Assembly: GCA_015233145.1 (NCBI GenBank)
Contig: JADFYI010000007.1
Span: 1 to 47,966 of the forward strand
From: Candidatus Omnitrophota bacterium
GTDB taxonomy: Bacteria > Omnitrophota > Gorgyraeia > Zapsychrales > Fredricksoniimonadaceae
DNA: 47,966 nucleotides
Reading direction: 5' to 3'
Below are positions 34,074-45,206 of this stretch, in pieces. Within the stretch, counting starts at the first letter, position 1. Each line of letters starts with the position of its first letter. The notes beneath the pieces were generated by a model that was not told the origin of the DNA, did not search any database, and saw nothing but the letters and a program-made list of their open reading frames with translations. The position numbers and the translations under genes are program-made.

Positions 34074-35140
34074 ACCATTACTCCTCTTTTTCTCAACTCC
34101 AAAACAAGCCCCTTTCGAAGCTTGACTGACCACGCTTTTAACAAAAAGAAAAATAAGGCTTCTGTTGAAAATTTCTCAAGTTTCACAGAGTCCGGATTAC
34201 GGACAAGCATATCAAGAACCGTTGCAAATTGCAAAGCCTCCAGGATCTTTTGCTTAACTTCCCGGGGAAAGTTTAAATCCGTAAAGACACGGCCAATACG
34301 ATTGCGATCCACTCCATCAGCCAATACCATCAGATAAAAAAGCGGCCTCGAAAAGTCTTGTGAGATTTCCCCTGCCAGTGACACGGCTTTTCGTAAAAAA
34401 GCCAGGTGTCTGGAATCGCAAGGAAAAAACCTGGCCGCATGAAAAGCCTGCAAACGTTTGAGGGAAAAAACAGGGTTTTCCTCCTCCAGCATTCGACGAA
34501 ACTCATTAAAATACCGGATCGGCGACACTGTTTCAAGCGCCCCGTTTTTTACAGCCTCGCGCAAAAGTTTAAAGGTTACGGGCTCTATTTGAAAACCAAA
34601 ACGCTCCTGATACCTGGCCGCGCGCAAAATACGTGTCGGGTCATCCAAAAAACTTTTTTCATGCATCACGGCAATTCGCCCGGCCTTAAGGTCCAAAAGG
34701 CCATGACAGTCATCCCTGAGCACTCCGAAGGAAGCCTTGTTCAAAGAAACAGCCAACGTATTGATGGTAAAATCCCGCCGGAAAGAATCCTCCTGAAAGG
34801 TGCCGGGCCTGACCGTTGGCAACGCACCAGGCTTTGAATAAATCTCTCTGCGCGCGCTGGCCACATCCACTTTAAGGCCAGACGACAGGGTTAGTGCCGC
34901 TGTTAAAAACCTCTCGTGATAAAGAGCCTGACCGCCCCATTTTTCTGACAAAAAGCGCGCAAAAGCCATGCCATTGCCCTCAACCACAAGGTCAATATCA
35001 ACACTGGGACGCGCCAAAATAAGATCGCGCACCATGCCGCCCACAAGGTCAAGAGAAACCCCTTTCCTGTCAGCCACTTCTCCAGCTTCCAAAAGAAACT
35101 GATAAATCTTCTTATCCAGTTTTGAAAAATCCACTATCAT
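34070..35140 (-). CDS. cca: CCA tRNA nucleotidyltransferase / poly(A) polymerase family
   Basis: A 356-aa class II nucleotidyltransferase. The head shows LVGGMVRDLILARPSVDIDL with the metal-binding DxD, and DSFRRDFTINTLAV; FLDDPTRILRAARYQERF marks the neck. A CCA-adding role fits the tRNA-Pro gene in this window, which lacks an encoded CCA, though poly(A) polymerase I is a close relative. ATG 35140 is preceded by GAGGG at good spacing; a GTG at 35146 overlapping the xerD stop is less well spaced. Confidence 0.9.
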   Translation of the reverse strand: MIVDFSKLDKKIYQFLLEAGEVADRKGVSLDLVGGMVRDLILARPSVDIDLVVEGNGMAFARFLSEKWGGQALYHERFLTAALTLSSGLKVDVASARREIYSKPGALPTVRPGTFQEDSFRRDFTINTLAVSLNKASFGVLRDDCHGLLDLKAGRIAVMHEKSFLDDPTRILRAARYQERFGFQIEPVTFKLLREAVKNGALETVSPIRYFNEFRRMLEEENPVFSLKRLQAFHAARFFPCDSRHLAFLRKAVSLAGEISQDFSRPLFYLMVLADGVDRNRIGRVFTDLNFPREVKQKILEALQFATVLDMLVRNPDSVKLEKFSTEALFFFLLKAWSVKLRKGLVLELRKRGVMV

Positions 35141-35142
35141 AA

Positions 35143-36029
35143 TCACCCTCGGGGATGAAACTGCTTATGAATCGTACGCAGGCGCTCTTTATCCACATGC
35201 GTATAAATCTGTGTCGTTGAAATATCCGAATGCCCCAGCATTTCCTGAACGCTCCTTAAATCCGCGCCATGCTCCAAAAGATGTGTGGCAAACGTATGCC
35301 GCAGTGTATGCGGTTTAATGGTTTTTTTAATATTCGCCTTACGCGCATAAAACTTGATTGTCTTCCACACACTTTGGCGCGTCATCTTTTTTCCCAGCCG
35401 GCTTAAAAAAAGAGCCTCGGCCTTGCGGCCTTTGAGAATTTTTATGCGCGCGGTTTCCAGATAATGCAAGACCGCTTCCTTGGCTTTCCCGCCGACAGGA
35501 ATAATCCTTTCCTTGCTCCCTTTGCCGATACAACGGACAAAACCCATCTCCAGATTAACACTCCCCACCAGAAGGTCAACGAGCTCTGTGACCCGAAGCC
35601 CGCTCGCATAAAAAAGCTCTAAGATGGCCCGGTCACGCACACTCTGCCAGTCACGGCCGAGTGTAGCCTTGATCATGGCATCAATTTCAGCCTGGGAAAG
35701 CACATCCGGCACGCGCTTCCAAGTTTTGGGGGTTTCCACAAGGTCTGTGGGATCTTCTTTGGAAAAATTTTCACGAACCAAGAAACGGTGAAACATGCGG
35801 ATTGCGGCCAGGCTGCGGCAAATGGAAGTTGCGGTCAGGTTGCCCTTCTTTTGCGCGTGCATATAAGCGGTAATTTTTTCCCGCGTTATGCCATCCGGAG
35901 ATTTAATGCCGTGCTTTGATTCTAAATACTCTGTATAAGCCAAAAGGTCGCTCTCATAGGCCATGAGCGTATTTTTGGCTAACCCGCGCTCGACCGAAAG
36001 ATAGTTCAAAAACTCGGTTATCAGCGTTT

Positions 36030-36033
<4 letters not shown>
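35143..36033 (-). CDS. xerD: Tyrosine recombinase XerC/XerD
   Basis: A 296-aa chromosome-dimer resolution recombinase. The full catalytic set is visible: Arg147 (ASGLRVTEL), Lys171 (GKGSKERI), His242 and Arg245 (PHTLRHTFATHLL), His268 (MLGHSD) and Tyr277 (TQIYTHV). The N-terminal SAM-like DNA-binding domain spans about 1-90. Full-length XerD size and a housekeeping neighbourhood argue against a phage integrase. XerC and XerD cannot be separated with certainty by eye. Its ATG overlaps the lipoprotein stop (ATGA). Confidence 0.9.
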
Positions 36034-38673
<2,640 letters not shown>

Positions 38674-38943
38674 TCAAAATCTAATTTCAAACTCCACAAA
38701 GTGCCCGCTGGTTTCTGTGCGGGAAATCTTTTTATCCCGTATCGAAAATGAACCTTCCAGCTGTCTTAAAAACTCCTCAAGGAGGTCTTCTTTCCCCTCC
38801 ACAACCATTTCCACGCTGCCATCCGCGAGATTTCTAACCCAGCCGGCCAACCCAAAATCCCTGGCCATATCACGGGCCGTATAGCGAAATCCCACGCCCT
38901 GCACTAGTCCGGTAAAAATGACATGGTATTGTATTGTTTTCAT
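38674..38943 (-). CDS. acyP: Acylphosphatase
   Basis: An 89-aa acylphosphatase hydrolysing carboxyl-phosphate bonds. FTGLVQGVGFRYTAR contains the phosphate-binding loop and catalytic Arg20; GWVRNLADGSVEM supplies the conserved Asn. There is no ribosome-binding site, and a TATAAT on the minus strand (38961-38956) lies so close that the message may be nearly leaderless. It is upstream of ligA, but the hairpins between them may separate the two. Confidence 0.95.
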   Translation of the reverse strand: MKTIQYHVIFTGLVQGVGFRYTARDMARDFGLAGWVRNLADGSVEMVVEGKEDLLEEFLRQLEGSFSIRDKKISRTETSGHFVEFEIRF

Positions 38944-38997
38944 ACTTATTTAAAAATTATATTCATCCCGCCAGAAATTTTCTTGTTGGCACACCAT

Positions 38998-39036
38998 AAA
39001 AACCCCTGTCTCGACGAGATATCAAAACAGGGGTTT
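38998..39036 (-). terminator. Rho-independent terminator upstream of acyP
   Basis: A perfect 10-bp stem, aaacccctgt (39000-39009) with acaggggttt (39027-39036), is followed on the minus strand by TTTTT. It would stop transcripts coming from the tRNA-Pro and repeat region before acyP. On the plus strand a later T run also follows, so bidirectional action is possible. Confidence 0.65.
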
Positions 39037-39102
39037 GGACGATTTTTAATTGCATATCCAGCTATCCGAAAAAATTTGTCATTTAAAACCCCTGCCAAGC
39101 CC

Positions 39103-39231
39103 GGGAAGACCGGAGGAATATCTCTGACGCGAATTGTGGAGTGAGCTGATATAGAGAGCTCTTTTTATTTGATTTCTAAACTTGCCAGCGAACGCAACGC
39201 TGAGCGGCGGAGATGTTCCGCAGGGCTTCCC
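39103..39231. repeat. Structured palindromic element, copy 3 (acyP-tRNA gap)
   Basis: Third member of the family seen at 20.3 and 22.9 kb. Plus-strand layout: outer helix gggaag/cttccc (39103-39108, 39226-39231); the same facing loops accgga (39109-39114) and gcaggg (39220-39225); a 12-bp helix ggaatatctctg/cggagatgttcc (39115-39126, 39208-39219) of entirely different sequence from the other copies, with two U-G pairs; then GCGAATTGTGGAG facing GCAACGCTGAG. The inner arm is longer and holds gagct/agctc. Conserved loops in a changed helix argue for selection on structure. Confidence 0.8.
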
Positions 39232-39318
39232 AACCCTTCTAGCATTTCATGCCTACCTTTGCACCACGCTTATCAGCAAGATAATTTTAAACAACCAGCG
39301 TTTTCCGTATGCTTTTTA

Positions 39319-39414
39319 CGATTTTTTAAGAATTGTTGGCTCCCAAAGCCCCGGCAGCCTAATAGGCTGCTAGGTGGCTTTGGGAGCGATTTTTTAAGAA
39401 TTCTTAAAAAATCG
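39319..39414. repeat. Hairpin flanked by 16-bp direct repeats, abutting tRNA-Pro
   Basis: A 12-bp perfect inverted repeat, gctcccaaagcc/ggctttgggagc (39339-39350, 39376-39387), has an inner 7-bp pair gcagcct/aggctgc. The direct repeat cgattttttaagaatt occurs on both sides (39319-39334 and 39387-39402). The right copy continues into a 28-bp perfect palindrome reaching the last bases of the tRNA gene (39387-39414). The hairpin plus T run would work as a plus-strand terminator. The layout also resembles a small inserted hairpin with duplicated flanks. Confidence 0.65.
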
Positions 39415-39485
39415 GGAGAGGGGGATTTGAACCCCCGACCTCAACGTCCCGAACGTTGCGCGCTAGCCAGCTGCGCTATCTCCCG
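39412..39485 (-). tRNA. tRNA-Pro, anticodon CGG
   Basis: A 74-nt cloverleaf on the minus strand: acceptor CGGGAGA with TCTCCCG and discriminator A; D arm GCGC-AGCTGGCTA-GCGC; anticodon arm CAACG-TTCGGGA-CGTTG; T arm GGGGG-TTCAAAT-CCCCC. Loop positions 34-36 read CGG, proline. The first C-G pair also fits bacterial tRNA-Pro. No 3' CCA is encoded: the gene runs straight into TTTTTT, so CCA must be added, consistent with cca in this window. Confidence 0.97.
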
Positions 39486-39492
39486 CTGATTT

Positions 39493-39551
39493 GGAATTCA
39501 TTTCCATAATGTCTATTTTATTAGGGGTATGAATTCCACCCCGAAGGGGTC
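39493..39551. other. Short hairpins between fabZ and tRNA-Pro
   Basis: The 126-bp gap contains a 9-bp inverted repeat ggaattcat/atgaattcc (39493-39501, 39529-39537) and directly beside it a small accccgaaggggt hairpin, which on the minus strand has a TTC-containing loop. No T run follows, so it is not a standard terminator. No clear tRNA promoter could be assigned. Confidence 0.4.
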
Positions 39552-39611
39552 AAAAACATTGAAAAGAACTCACTTATGAAGGCGTAATTCTAGCATTCTC
39601 GACTAAATTCG

Positions 39612-40046
39612 TCAAACCTCTTTAATCCCAAAACCGATTTCAGCTTCGCAAACCACATCCTCACCCACAAAGCACTTGCAATCCAGAAAACCTGCCTTGG
39701 CAAGGAGCTTTATGGTCTTAACTTCGATGCGAAGCTGGTCGCCAGGGGTCACGACTTTTAAAAACTTTACAGTTGTTTTAGCAAGGTAATAAATCAGGTT
39801 TTTGCCCTGCATGTTCTTGGAATAATAAAAATATACACAACCCGCCTGCGCCATGGCCTCGACCATCAAAACGCCGGGCATGACTTTTTCATCCGGAAAA
39901 TGCCCCTGAAAATGCGCCTCATTGACTGAAACATTTTTGACCGCCACCAGCTTCACATTCGGCTCCAGCTCAATCACACGGTCAATCATTAAAAACGGAA
40001 AACGGTGCGGGATGATTTTTTGAATTTCTGCTATATTCAATTCCAT
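39612..40046 (-). CDS. fabZ: 3-hydroxyacyl-[ACP] dehydratase
   Basis: A 144-aa hot-dog-fold dehydratase of fatty acid synthesis. IIPHRFPFLMIDRV is the family N-terminus; the catalytic pair is His49 (QGHFPDEKVMPG) and Glu63 (MVEAMAQ). AAAGG precedes the ATG, and the gene starts 2 bp after ribE, so it is the last gene of the riboflavin operon. No other fatty acid or lipid A genes adjoin it, which is unusual for fabZ. Confidence 0.95.
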   Translation of the reverse strand: MELNIAEIQKIIPHRFPFLMIDRVIELEPNVKLVAVKNVSVNEAHFQGHFPDEKVMPGVLMVEAMAQAGCVYFYYSKNMQGKNLIYYLAKTTVKFLKVVTPGDQLRIEVKTIKLLAKAGFLDCKCFVGEDVVCEAEIGFGIKEV

Positions 40047-40048
40047 AG

Positions 40049-40633
40049 TTAACCTTTCGCTTTAAGAAGATACTTGGCCAATAAATCTGTCTCGATATTC
40101 ACTTCATCCCCTGCCTTTTTCCGGCCTATGGTTGTGACTTCAAGCGTGTGAGGAATAAAATAAACGGCAAACCAATCCTTCTTCACTTCGCCCACCGTAA
40201 GGCTAATGCCGTCGATTGTGACTGATCCTTTGGGGACCACATAACGCATGAGCGTTTGAGGGATTGAAATCCGGTACTCCACATAATTGGGAAGGGTTTT
40301 AATTTTCTTGATAACCCCGACCGCATCCACGTGCCCTGTCACAAAATGCCCGCCCATACGCGCTTCGGCTTTCATGGCGCGCTCAAGGTTTACAAATTTT
40401 CCGGGAGACAAATGCTTAAGAGTTGTCGCATCAAGGGTTTCTTTCATAAGGTCAAATTCAAAACAGCCGCCTTTCATGGACGTGACCGTAAGGCACGCGC
40501 CGTCATTGGCAATGCTGTCGCCGACCTTGACATCATTAAACATCTTTGGGGCGGCAACCTTAAAGACGTAAAGATTCTTTTTCTTTTGAAGAGCCATCAC
40601 CTGGCTTATCGTTTCAATAATTCCAGTAAACAT
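40049..40633 (-). CDS. ribE: Riboflavin synthase alpha subunit
   Basis: A 194-aa enzyme that dismutates two 6,7-dimethyl-8-ribityllumazines to riboflavin. It has two lumazine-binding repeats, starting MFTGIIE and near residue 97 (MGGHFVTGHVD). The ACLTV and GISLTV motifs mark the two barrels. GAGGGAAAAT before ATG 40633 decides the start over the in-frame GTG at 40645. It follows ribD by 8 bp. Often also named ribC. Confidence 0.96.
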   Translation of the reverse strand: MFTGIIETISQVMALQKKKNLYVFKVAAPKMFNDVKVGDSIANDGACLTVTSMKGGCFEFDLMKETLDATTLKHLSPGKFVNLERAMKAEARMGGHFVTGHVDAVGVIKKIKTLPNYVEYRISIPQTLMRYVVPKGSVTIDGISLTVGEVKKDWFAVYFIPHTLEVTTIGRKKAGDEVNIETDLLAKYLLKAKG

Positions 40634-40641
40634 ATTTTCCC

Positions 40642-41727
40642 TCACACAATATCGGCTTCGACAAAAAGGTCTCCGCCAATGGGCTCCACGGACCTGATCT
40701 TAAATTTTAACGCATCCTTCACCTTACGGACATCCCACCCGATAAAAGAACCCAAGGCCTTGTTATCACCCATGATCCTCGGGGCAATGTAAATATGAAG
40801 CCTGTCCACCAGGCCTTCTTTCAGGGCACTGCTCACGACCCTGGCCCCGCCTTCTATTAAAATACTTGTGATCTCTTTTTTTGCAAGCTCTTTAAAAAGC
40901 CTCTTAAGGTCCACCTGCCCCCTTTTAAGCCCGGTCATAATGACAACAACACCTTTTTTCTGAAGGCGTACAATTTTTGTCTTTGAAGCCCGGGGTGTCG
41001 TGGCCACAATAACGTCTCCGGGCCTGACCCCTTTAAAAATCCTGGCATTCAACGGCGTTTTGAGCGTTGAATCAACAACAACCTTTTTTAAGCGTTTGGA
41101 AGGAGCATTCAACCCCGGATCATCTTTTAAGACCGTATTAACCCCGACTAAAATCGCATCAAAATCATTGCGCCTGGCCCTGGCAGAAACGCGGGCCGCT
41201 TCTCTGGTGATCCACTTTGAATCTCCGGTGGCTGTGGCAATCTTTCCGTCAAGCGTTTGGGCGGTCTTGGCCACAACAAAAGGCATGTGTGTTGTAATGT
41301 ATTTGATAAAGGGCTGGTTCATATCCCGTGATTTTTTCTCAAGGATGCCGCAAACAACGTCCACGCCCTTCTTTTCCAGAATCTTAAGCGACTTGCCGTT
41401 ATTGACAGGATTGGGATCTTTCATCGCCACAACAACTTTCCTGATACCAGCTCTCACAATCGCATCCACGCACGGCGGAGTCCGGCCACAGTGAGAACAC
41501 GGCTCCAAAGTCACATACATGACCGCGCCTTTGGCTTTTGGGCCTGCTTTCTTCAAAGCATCAACTTCGGCATGGTCGCCGCCGCAAACCTTATGCCAGC
41601 CTTCGGCAATGGTCCTTTTGTTTTTAACAATAACACAGCCCACCAGAGGGTTCGGAGATGTTTTTCCCTGGGCTCTCAGCGCCAGGCCAATGGCCCGGTT
41701 CATGTAATGAATGTCGTCGTGTGTCAT
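40642..41727 (-). CDS. ribD: Bifunctional pyrimidine deaminase/reductase RibD
   Basis: A 361-aa fusion enzyme for steps 2 and 3 of riboflavin synthesis. The deaminase has the zinc motif HAEVDAL and PCSHCGRTPPC. The reductase begins near residue 148 (PFVVAKTAQTLDGKIAT) and shows ILVGVNTVLKDDPGLN and ILIEGGARV. Its ATG overlaps the stop of the PHP gene (ATGA). Confidence 0.96.
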   Translation of the reverse strand: MTHDDIHYMNRAIGLALRAQGKTSPNPLVGCVIVKNKRTIAEGWHKVCGGDHAEVDALKKAGPKAKGAVMYVTLEPCSHCGRTPPCVDAIVRAGIRKVVVAMKDPNPVNNGKSLKILEKKGVDVVCGILEKKSRDMNQPFIKYITTHMPFVVAKTAQTLDGKIATATGDSKWITREAARVSARARRNDFDAILVGVNTVLKDDPGLNAPSKRLKKVVVDSTLKTPLNARIFKGVRPGDVIVATTPRASKTKIVRLQKKGVVVIMTGLKRGQVDLKRLFKELAKKEITSILIEGGARVVSSALKEGLVDRLHIYIAPRIMGDNKALGSFIGWDVRKVKDALKFKIRSVEPIGGDLFVEADIV

Positions 41728-42557
41728 AACGAAACCCCTGCCCGTTCTTTCATGGCTGCCACCCGTTCGCTTGTGATATACGACTTTCCAATATACGTGC
41801 TGAACTTGCCTGCGCCGTGGGCGTCAGAGCCGCCGGTCACGATTAACTTATGTTTCTCGGCAAGATGGATATAAAAATTAACAATTTCCATGGAACAATT
41901 CGGATAATAGGCCTCAAGCCCATCTAAGCCGGCTCCCACAAGGGCCGGGATAAGCTCATCACGCTGTGTGAGCATGGGATGCGCCATGACCGCAATCCCA
42001 CCGGAATCTTTAATGAGCCTGATCGCTTCATGGGGGGTCTGCTGATATTTGGGGAAATAAACCGCGGCCCCTTCGGCCAAAAAACGCTCAAACGCCATTT
42101 CCAAAGAAGGCACTACCTTTTTTGAAACCAGAAGCTTGGCTAAATGCAGACGGCCAACCGCGTCCGACTTAGTCAGTTCGGCCACTTCTTCAAAAGTAAT
42201 ATTCTTAACCCCCAGCTCATGGAGTTTGGCCACCATCTTTTTCATGCGCAGAACCCGTGAGGCCTGCATATCTTTTAACTTGCCGACCAAAGGGCCTGAT
42301 TCCAAATTAAAAAAATAGCCTAAAATATGAATGTCTTTGCCATCATACTCGGAAGAAAGCTCAATGCCGGAAATGACCTCGAGAGCCGCGCCCCTGGCCG
42401 CTTCTCTTGCCGGAAGAATGCCATCAATCGTGTCGTGGTCACAAATGGATATCACAGAAAGCCCGGCCTGGGACGCCTTTTGAACAACGTCTAAAGGAGA
42501 ATCCGTACTGTCGGAATAATGGGTATGAATGTGAAGATCAGCGTAACGTTCGCTCAT
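41724..42557 (-). CDS. PHP-domain phosphoesterase (RNase AM/YciV-like)
   Basis: A 277-aa PHP protein. The four metal motifs are visible: [34 protein letters not shown] with HILGYFF, and the later VMAHP and GGSDAHG. Relatives include E. coli YciV (RNase AM), a 5'-3' exonuclease trimming rRNA 5' ends, and nucleotide phosphatases. The gene overlaps nusB and ribD by 4 bp each, so it is locked into the riboflavin operon. RNA maturation beside nusB is plausible; a missing riboflavin-pathway phosphatase is less likely because PHP enzymes are not known for that step. Confidence 0.85.
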   Translation of the reverse strand: MSERYADLHIHTHYSDSTDSPLDVVQKASQAGLSVISICDHDTIDGILPAREAARGAALEVISGIELSSEYDGKDIHILGYFFNLESGPLVGKLKDMQASRVLRMKKMVAKLHELGVKNITFEEVAELTKSDAVGRLHLAKLLVSKKVVPSLEMAFERFLAEGAAVYFPKYQQTPHEAIRLIKDSGGIAVMAHPMLTQRDELIPALVGAGLDGLEAYYPNCSMEIVNFYIHLAEKHKLIVTGGSDAHGAGKFSTYIGKSYITSERVAAMKERAGVSL

Positions 42558-42982
42558 GCTTGCGGGGATTGCGAAGCAATCTCTTGTTTGTGGATCTTAT
42601 CAAGAATCCCGTTAACAAATTTTCCTGACTCAAGGTCGCCGTACTTCTTGGCAAGTTCAACGGCTTCGTTGATTGCGACCTTGGGAGGAATTCCGACGGC
42701 AAACTTGAGCTCGTAAACTCCCATACGCAGGATATTACGGTCAATCACCGCCATGCGGCTAAGCTGCCAGTTGGTGGCATATTCGGAAATTTTGCTGTCA
42801 ATGGCAGCCAGGTCCTTATAAATCCCCTGAACAATATCTTCGGCAAAACTGCGCACATCATCCAGGTGCTCAGGCTCCTGCTCCCAAAACGAAGCCGCCG
42901 CCTTATCGCTTGGCCAGCGCGTCATTTCCGTCTGGTAAAGGATTTTTAGCGCGCACTCTCTGGCAACACTGCGTTTTCTCAT
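42554..42982 (-). CDS. nusB: Transcription antitermination factor NusB
   Basis: A 142-aa all-helical protein that with S10 binds BoxA of rRNA operons. Typical pieces are [16 protein letters not shown] at the N-terminus, and [12 protein letters not shown] followed by [18 protein letters not shown], then [17 protein letters not shown] precedes the ATG. ribH-nusB adjacency is common in bacteria. Confidence 0.96.
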   Translation of the reverse strand: MRKRSVARECALKILYQTEMTRWPSDKAAASFWEQEPEHLDDVRSFAEDIVQGIYKDLAAIDSKISEYATNWQLSRMAVIDRNILRMGVYELKFAVGIPPKVAINEAVELAKKYGDLESGKFVNGILDKIHKQEIASQSPQA

Positions 42983-42992
42983 AGAGCATCCC

Positions 42993-43463
42993 TTAGAGGC
43001 TGTTAAGCGTTTCTACCATTTCCAATGCCGCGCGGGCTGCCGAAGCGCCTTTATTATCGCGGTCCCCGTCTTTGGCTCTTGCCTGGCACAGTTGAACCGT
43101 ATCCGCAGCCAAAACCTCAAAGATCACGGGCTTTGCTGTCAAAAGAGCGACTTCCTGAATTCCTCTGGCTGCTTGAGAGGCCACCAGCTCATAATGAAAC
43201 GTCTGGCCGCGAATAACCGCGCCGAGGCAAATAACAGCCTTAATATTTTTTTTCCTGGCCAGGTGAAGCGCGGTCACCGGGATATCAAACGCGCCAGGAA
43301 CTTTGACAACCTGAATTTCACATTCGCAGACATCATTCCTTGAAAACTCATCAAGGCATGCTTTTAAAAGCTTTTCGGTTATCGACTCATGAAAACGCGC
43401 CACAACAATGGCGAAGCTGATACCCTTGGCGCAACACCTGGGAGTTACAATCTTTTTCCCCAT
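42993..43463 (-). CDS. ribH: 6,7-dimethyl-8-ribityllumazine synthase
   Basis: A 156-aa lumazine synthase that condenses the RibD product with dihydroxybutanone phosphate. Motifs are [38 protein letters not shown] and [17 protein letters not shown] 43463 gives the standard N-terminal length and lies just after the ribBA stop; the longer frame reads through ribBA. No strong ribosome-binding site is seen, so re-initiation is likely. Confidence 0.96.
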   Translation of the reverse strand: MGKKIVTPRCCAKGISFAIVVARFHESITEKLLKACLDEFSRNDVCECEIQVVKVPGAFDIPVTALHLARKKNIKAVICLGAVIRGQTFHYELVASQAARGIQEVALLTAKPVIFEVLAADTVQLCQARAKDGDRDNKGASAARAALEMVETLNSL

Positions 43464-43464
43464 A

Positions 43465-44667
43465 CTATAGCCAATGCCCGAGCTTTTCTTTCTTGGTCTG
43501 AAGATACTTTTTATTCTTTTCATTGTGAGGGATTTGCAAAGGCACGCGCTCCACAACCGTCAGGCCATATCCCTCAAGCCCGACGATCTTTCGGGGATTG
43601 TTCGTCAAAAGCCTGATCTGCTTGACCCCGAGATCAACCAGAATCTGAGCGCCAATACCATAATCACGCAGGTCTGCGGCAAAGCCCAAAGCTTCATTGG
43701 CTTCAACCGTATCCATGCCTTTACTGTCTTGCAGCTTATAGGCCTTCAATTTATTCAAAAGGCCGATACCGCGGCCTTCCTGGCGCATATAAAGAAAAAC
43801 GCCGCTGCCTTCATTGGCAATCCTTTTCATCGCCTCTTCAAGCTGGCTGTTACAGTCGCAGCGTAAGCTTCCAAAAACATCTCCGGTCAGGCATTCAGAC
43901 TGCACACGCACAAGCGCCGGGGTTGTAACGTCAATTTTTCCGCGCACAAGCGCAACATGCTCAAAATCATCAATTTTGGATGAATAAACATACATCTGAA
44001 AATCGCCATATTTTGTAGGAAGAGCAACACTTGTTTCGCGCACAATAAATTTTTCATTCTTGCGGCGGTGTTCAATCAAGCTGTCAATCGTGCAAATTTT
44101 CATGCCATGCTTTTTGGAAAACTCAATCAAGTCTGTTGTCCGCGCCATGGTGCCGTCTTCATTCATGATTTCGCAAATAACGCCCGCAGGATAAAGATTC
44201 GCCATTTTCATAAGATCAACTGAAGCCTCTGTGTGCCCGGCACGAACCAAAACCCCTCCCTTTTTCGCGCGCAAAGGAAAAAGATGCCCCGGAGTCACAA
44301 GATCTTTGGCCTTGGACTTTGGATCAATCAAAAGTTTTACCGTGTAAGCACGATCAGCGGCGGAAATCCCTGTTGTAATGCCGTGGGCCGCATCAACAGA
44401 AATGGCCCATCCCGTATTACAAGGCTGATGTAAGTCGCTTGTGGCATCTTTCATCGGGTAAAGCCCCAAGGCATCAAGGCGCCCGGCCTCCATAGGCACG
44501 CACACAAGCCCGCGCGCGTATTTGGCCATAAAATTAATGGCATCAGGCGTCACGTGCTCGGCGGCAATAAGGATATCGCCTTCATTCTCACGGCCCTCAT
44601 CATCCATCACAATGACCATGCGCCCGGCTTTAAGCTCTTCTAAAATTTCAGAAATAGGGTGGAACAT
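43465..44667 (-). CDS. ribBA: Bifunctional DHBP synthase/GTP cyclohydrolase II
   Basis: A 400-aa fusion making both riboflavin precursors. The RibB half (1 to about 200) has [11 protein letters not shown] and [11 protein letters not shown]. The RibA half (about 205-400) has the zinc Cys set in [16 protein letters not shown] and RQEGRGIGL. The conserved His before SEC is Gln here (RVQSEC) and the Gly after CDC is Asn; the zinc ligands remain. A consensus promoter and GAGGA lie upstream; the leader is only about 35 nt. Confidence 0.96.
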   Translation of the reverse strand: MFHPISEILEELKAGRMVIVMDDEGRENEGDILIAAEHVTPDAINFMAKYARGLVCVPMEAGRLDALGLYPMKDATSDLHQPCNTGWAISVDAAHGITTGISAADRAYTVKLLIDPKSKAKDLVTPGHLFPLRAKKGGVLVRAGHTEASVDLMKMANLYPAGVICEIMNEDGTMARTTDLIEFSKKHGMKICTIDSLIEHRRKNEKFIVRETSVALPTKYGDFQMYVYSSKIDDFEHVALVRGKIDVTTPALVRVQSECLTGDVFGSLRCDCNSQLEEAMKRIANEGSGVFLYMRQEGRGIGLLNKLKAYKLQDSKGMDTVEANEALGFAADLRDYGIGAQILVDLGVKQIRLLTNNPRKIVGLEGYGLTVVERVPLQIPHNEKNKKYLQTKKEKLGHWL

Positions 44668-44707
44668 ACCGCGTCCTCATATATATTAATATTAAAGATT
44701 TCTGGTA

Positions 44708-44736
44708 ATATTATGTGAAATAACACCCCTTGTCAA
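44708..44736 (-). promoter_or_regulatory. Riboflavin operon promoter
   Basis: On the minus strand TTGACA (44736-44731) and TAATAT (44713-44708) are 17 bp apart, both at or near consensus, and transcription would start about 35 bp before ribBA. The gap is too short for an FMN riboswitch. The -35 box overlaps the region just before the divergent pncC start, so the two genes may influence each other. Confidence 0.75.
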
Positions 44737-44741
44737 ACAAT

Positions 44742-45206
44742 ATGATAACAGCAAAAACACTCGCCCAAAAGCTCATTTTAAAAAGGAAAACCCTGGCAAC
44801 TGCAGAGTCCTGCACCGGAGGTTTAGTCGCTCATACCCTGACGAACATACCAGGCAGTTCTGACTTTTTTATGGCAGGGATAGTCTCATATGCCAACACA
44901 TCCAAGACACAATTGCTGGGCGTTTCGCCGCTCCTCATTAAAAAACACGGGGCTGTGAGCGCCGTTGTGGCCAAAGCTATGGCGGAAGGCGTGCGAAAAA
45001 GAATAAAAACCGACTTTGGTATCGGGATTACCGGGATCGCAGGCCCCACAGGAGGCACCCCCAAAAAACCCGTAGGCCTTGTTTTTATTGCTGTTGCCGC
45101 TTCCCCAAGAACTGTTGTTAAAAAATTTATTTTCAAGGGAACGCGTTTACAAGTCAAACAAAAAGCTGTTCAAAAAACATTTTTCATTCTCAACAACTTC
45201 TTATGA
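44742..45206 (+). CDS. pncC: Nicotinamide-nucleotide amidohydrolase PncC (CinA C-terminal domain)
   Basis: A 154-aa stand-alone CinA C-terminal domain that deamidates NMN in pyridine nucleotide recycling. TLATAESCTGGLVAHTLTNIPGSS (split over residues 18-41) carries the catalytic Ser region; SYANTSKTQLLGV and GITGIAGPTGGT are conserved. The N-terminal MoCF-like domain of full CinA is absent. No ribosome-binding site precedes ATG 44742; an in-frame TTG at 44730 also lacks one. It overlaps thpR by 4 bp. Confidence 0.92.
   Translation: MITAKTLAQKLILKRKTLATAESCTGGLVAHTLTNIPGSSDFFMAGIVSYANTSKTQLLGVSPLLIKKHGAVSAVVAKAMAEGVRKRIKTDFGIGITGIAGPTGGTPKKPVGLVFIAVAASPRTVVKKFIFKGTRLQVKQKAVQKTFFILNNFL

Noticed and set aside
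39319-39485. Phage or island attachment site at tRNA-Pro
   Set aside because: The repeats of the tRNA 3' end are in inverted orientation and part of a palindrome, and the only tyrosine recombinase in the window is a housekeeping Xer protein.
39169-39489. Plus-strand open frame of 106 codons across the tRNA gene
   Set aside because: It runs through repeat copy 3, the flanked hairpin and the antisense of tRNA-Pro; no coding character.
44668-44741. FMN riboswitch upstream of ribBA
   Set aside because: Only about 35 nt of leader fit between the consensus promoter and the start codon, and no RFN sequence is seen.
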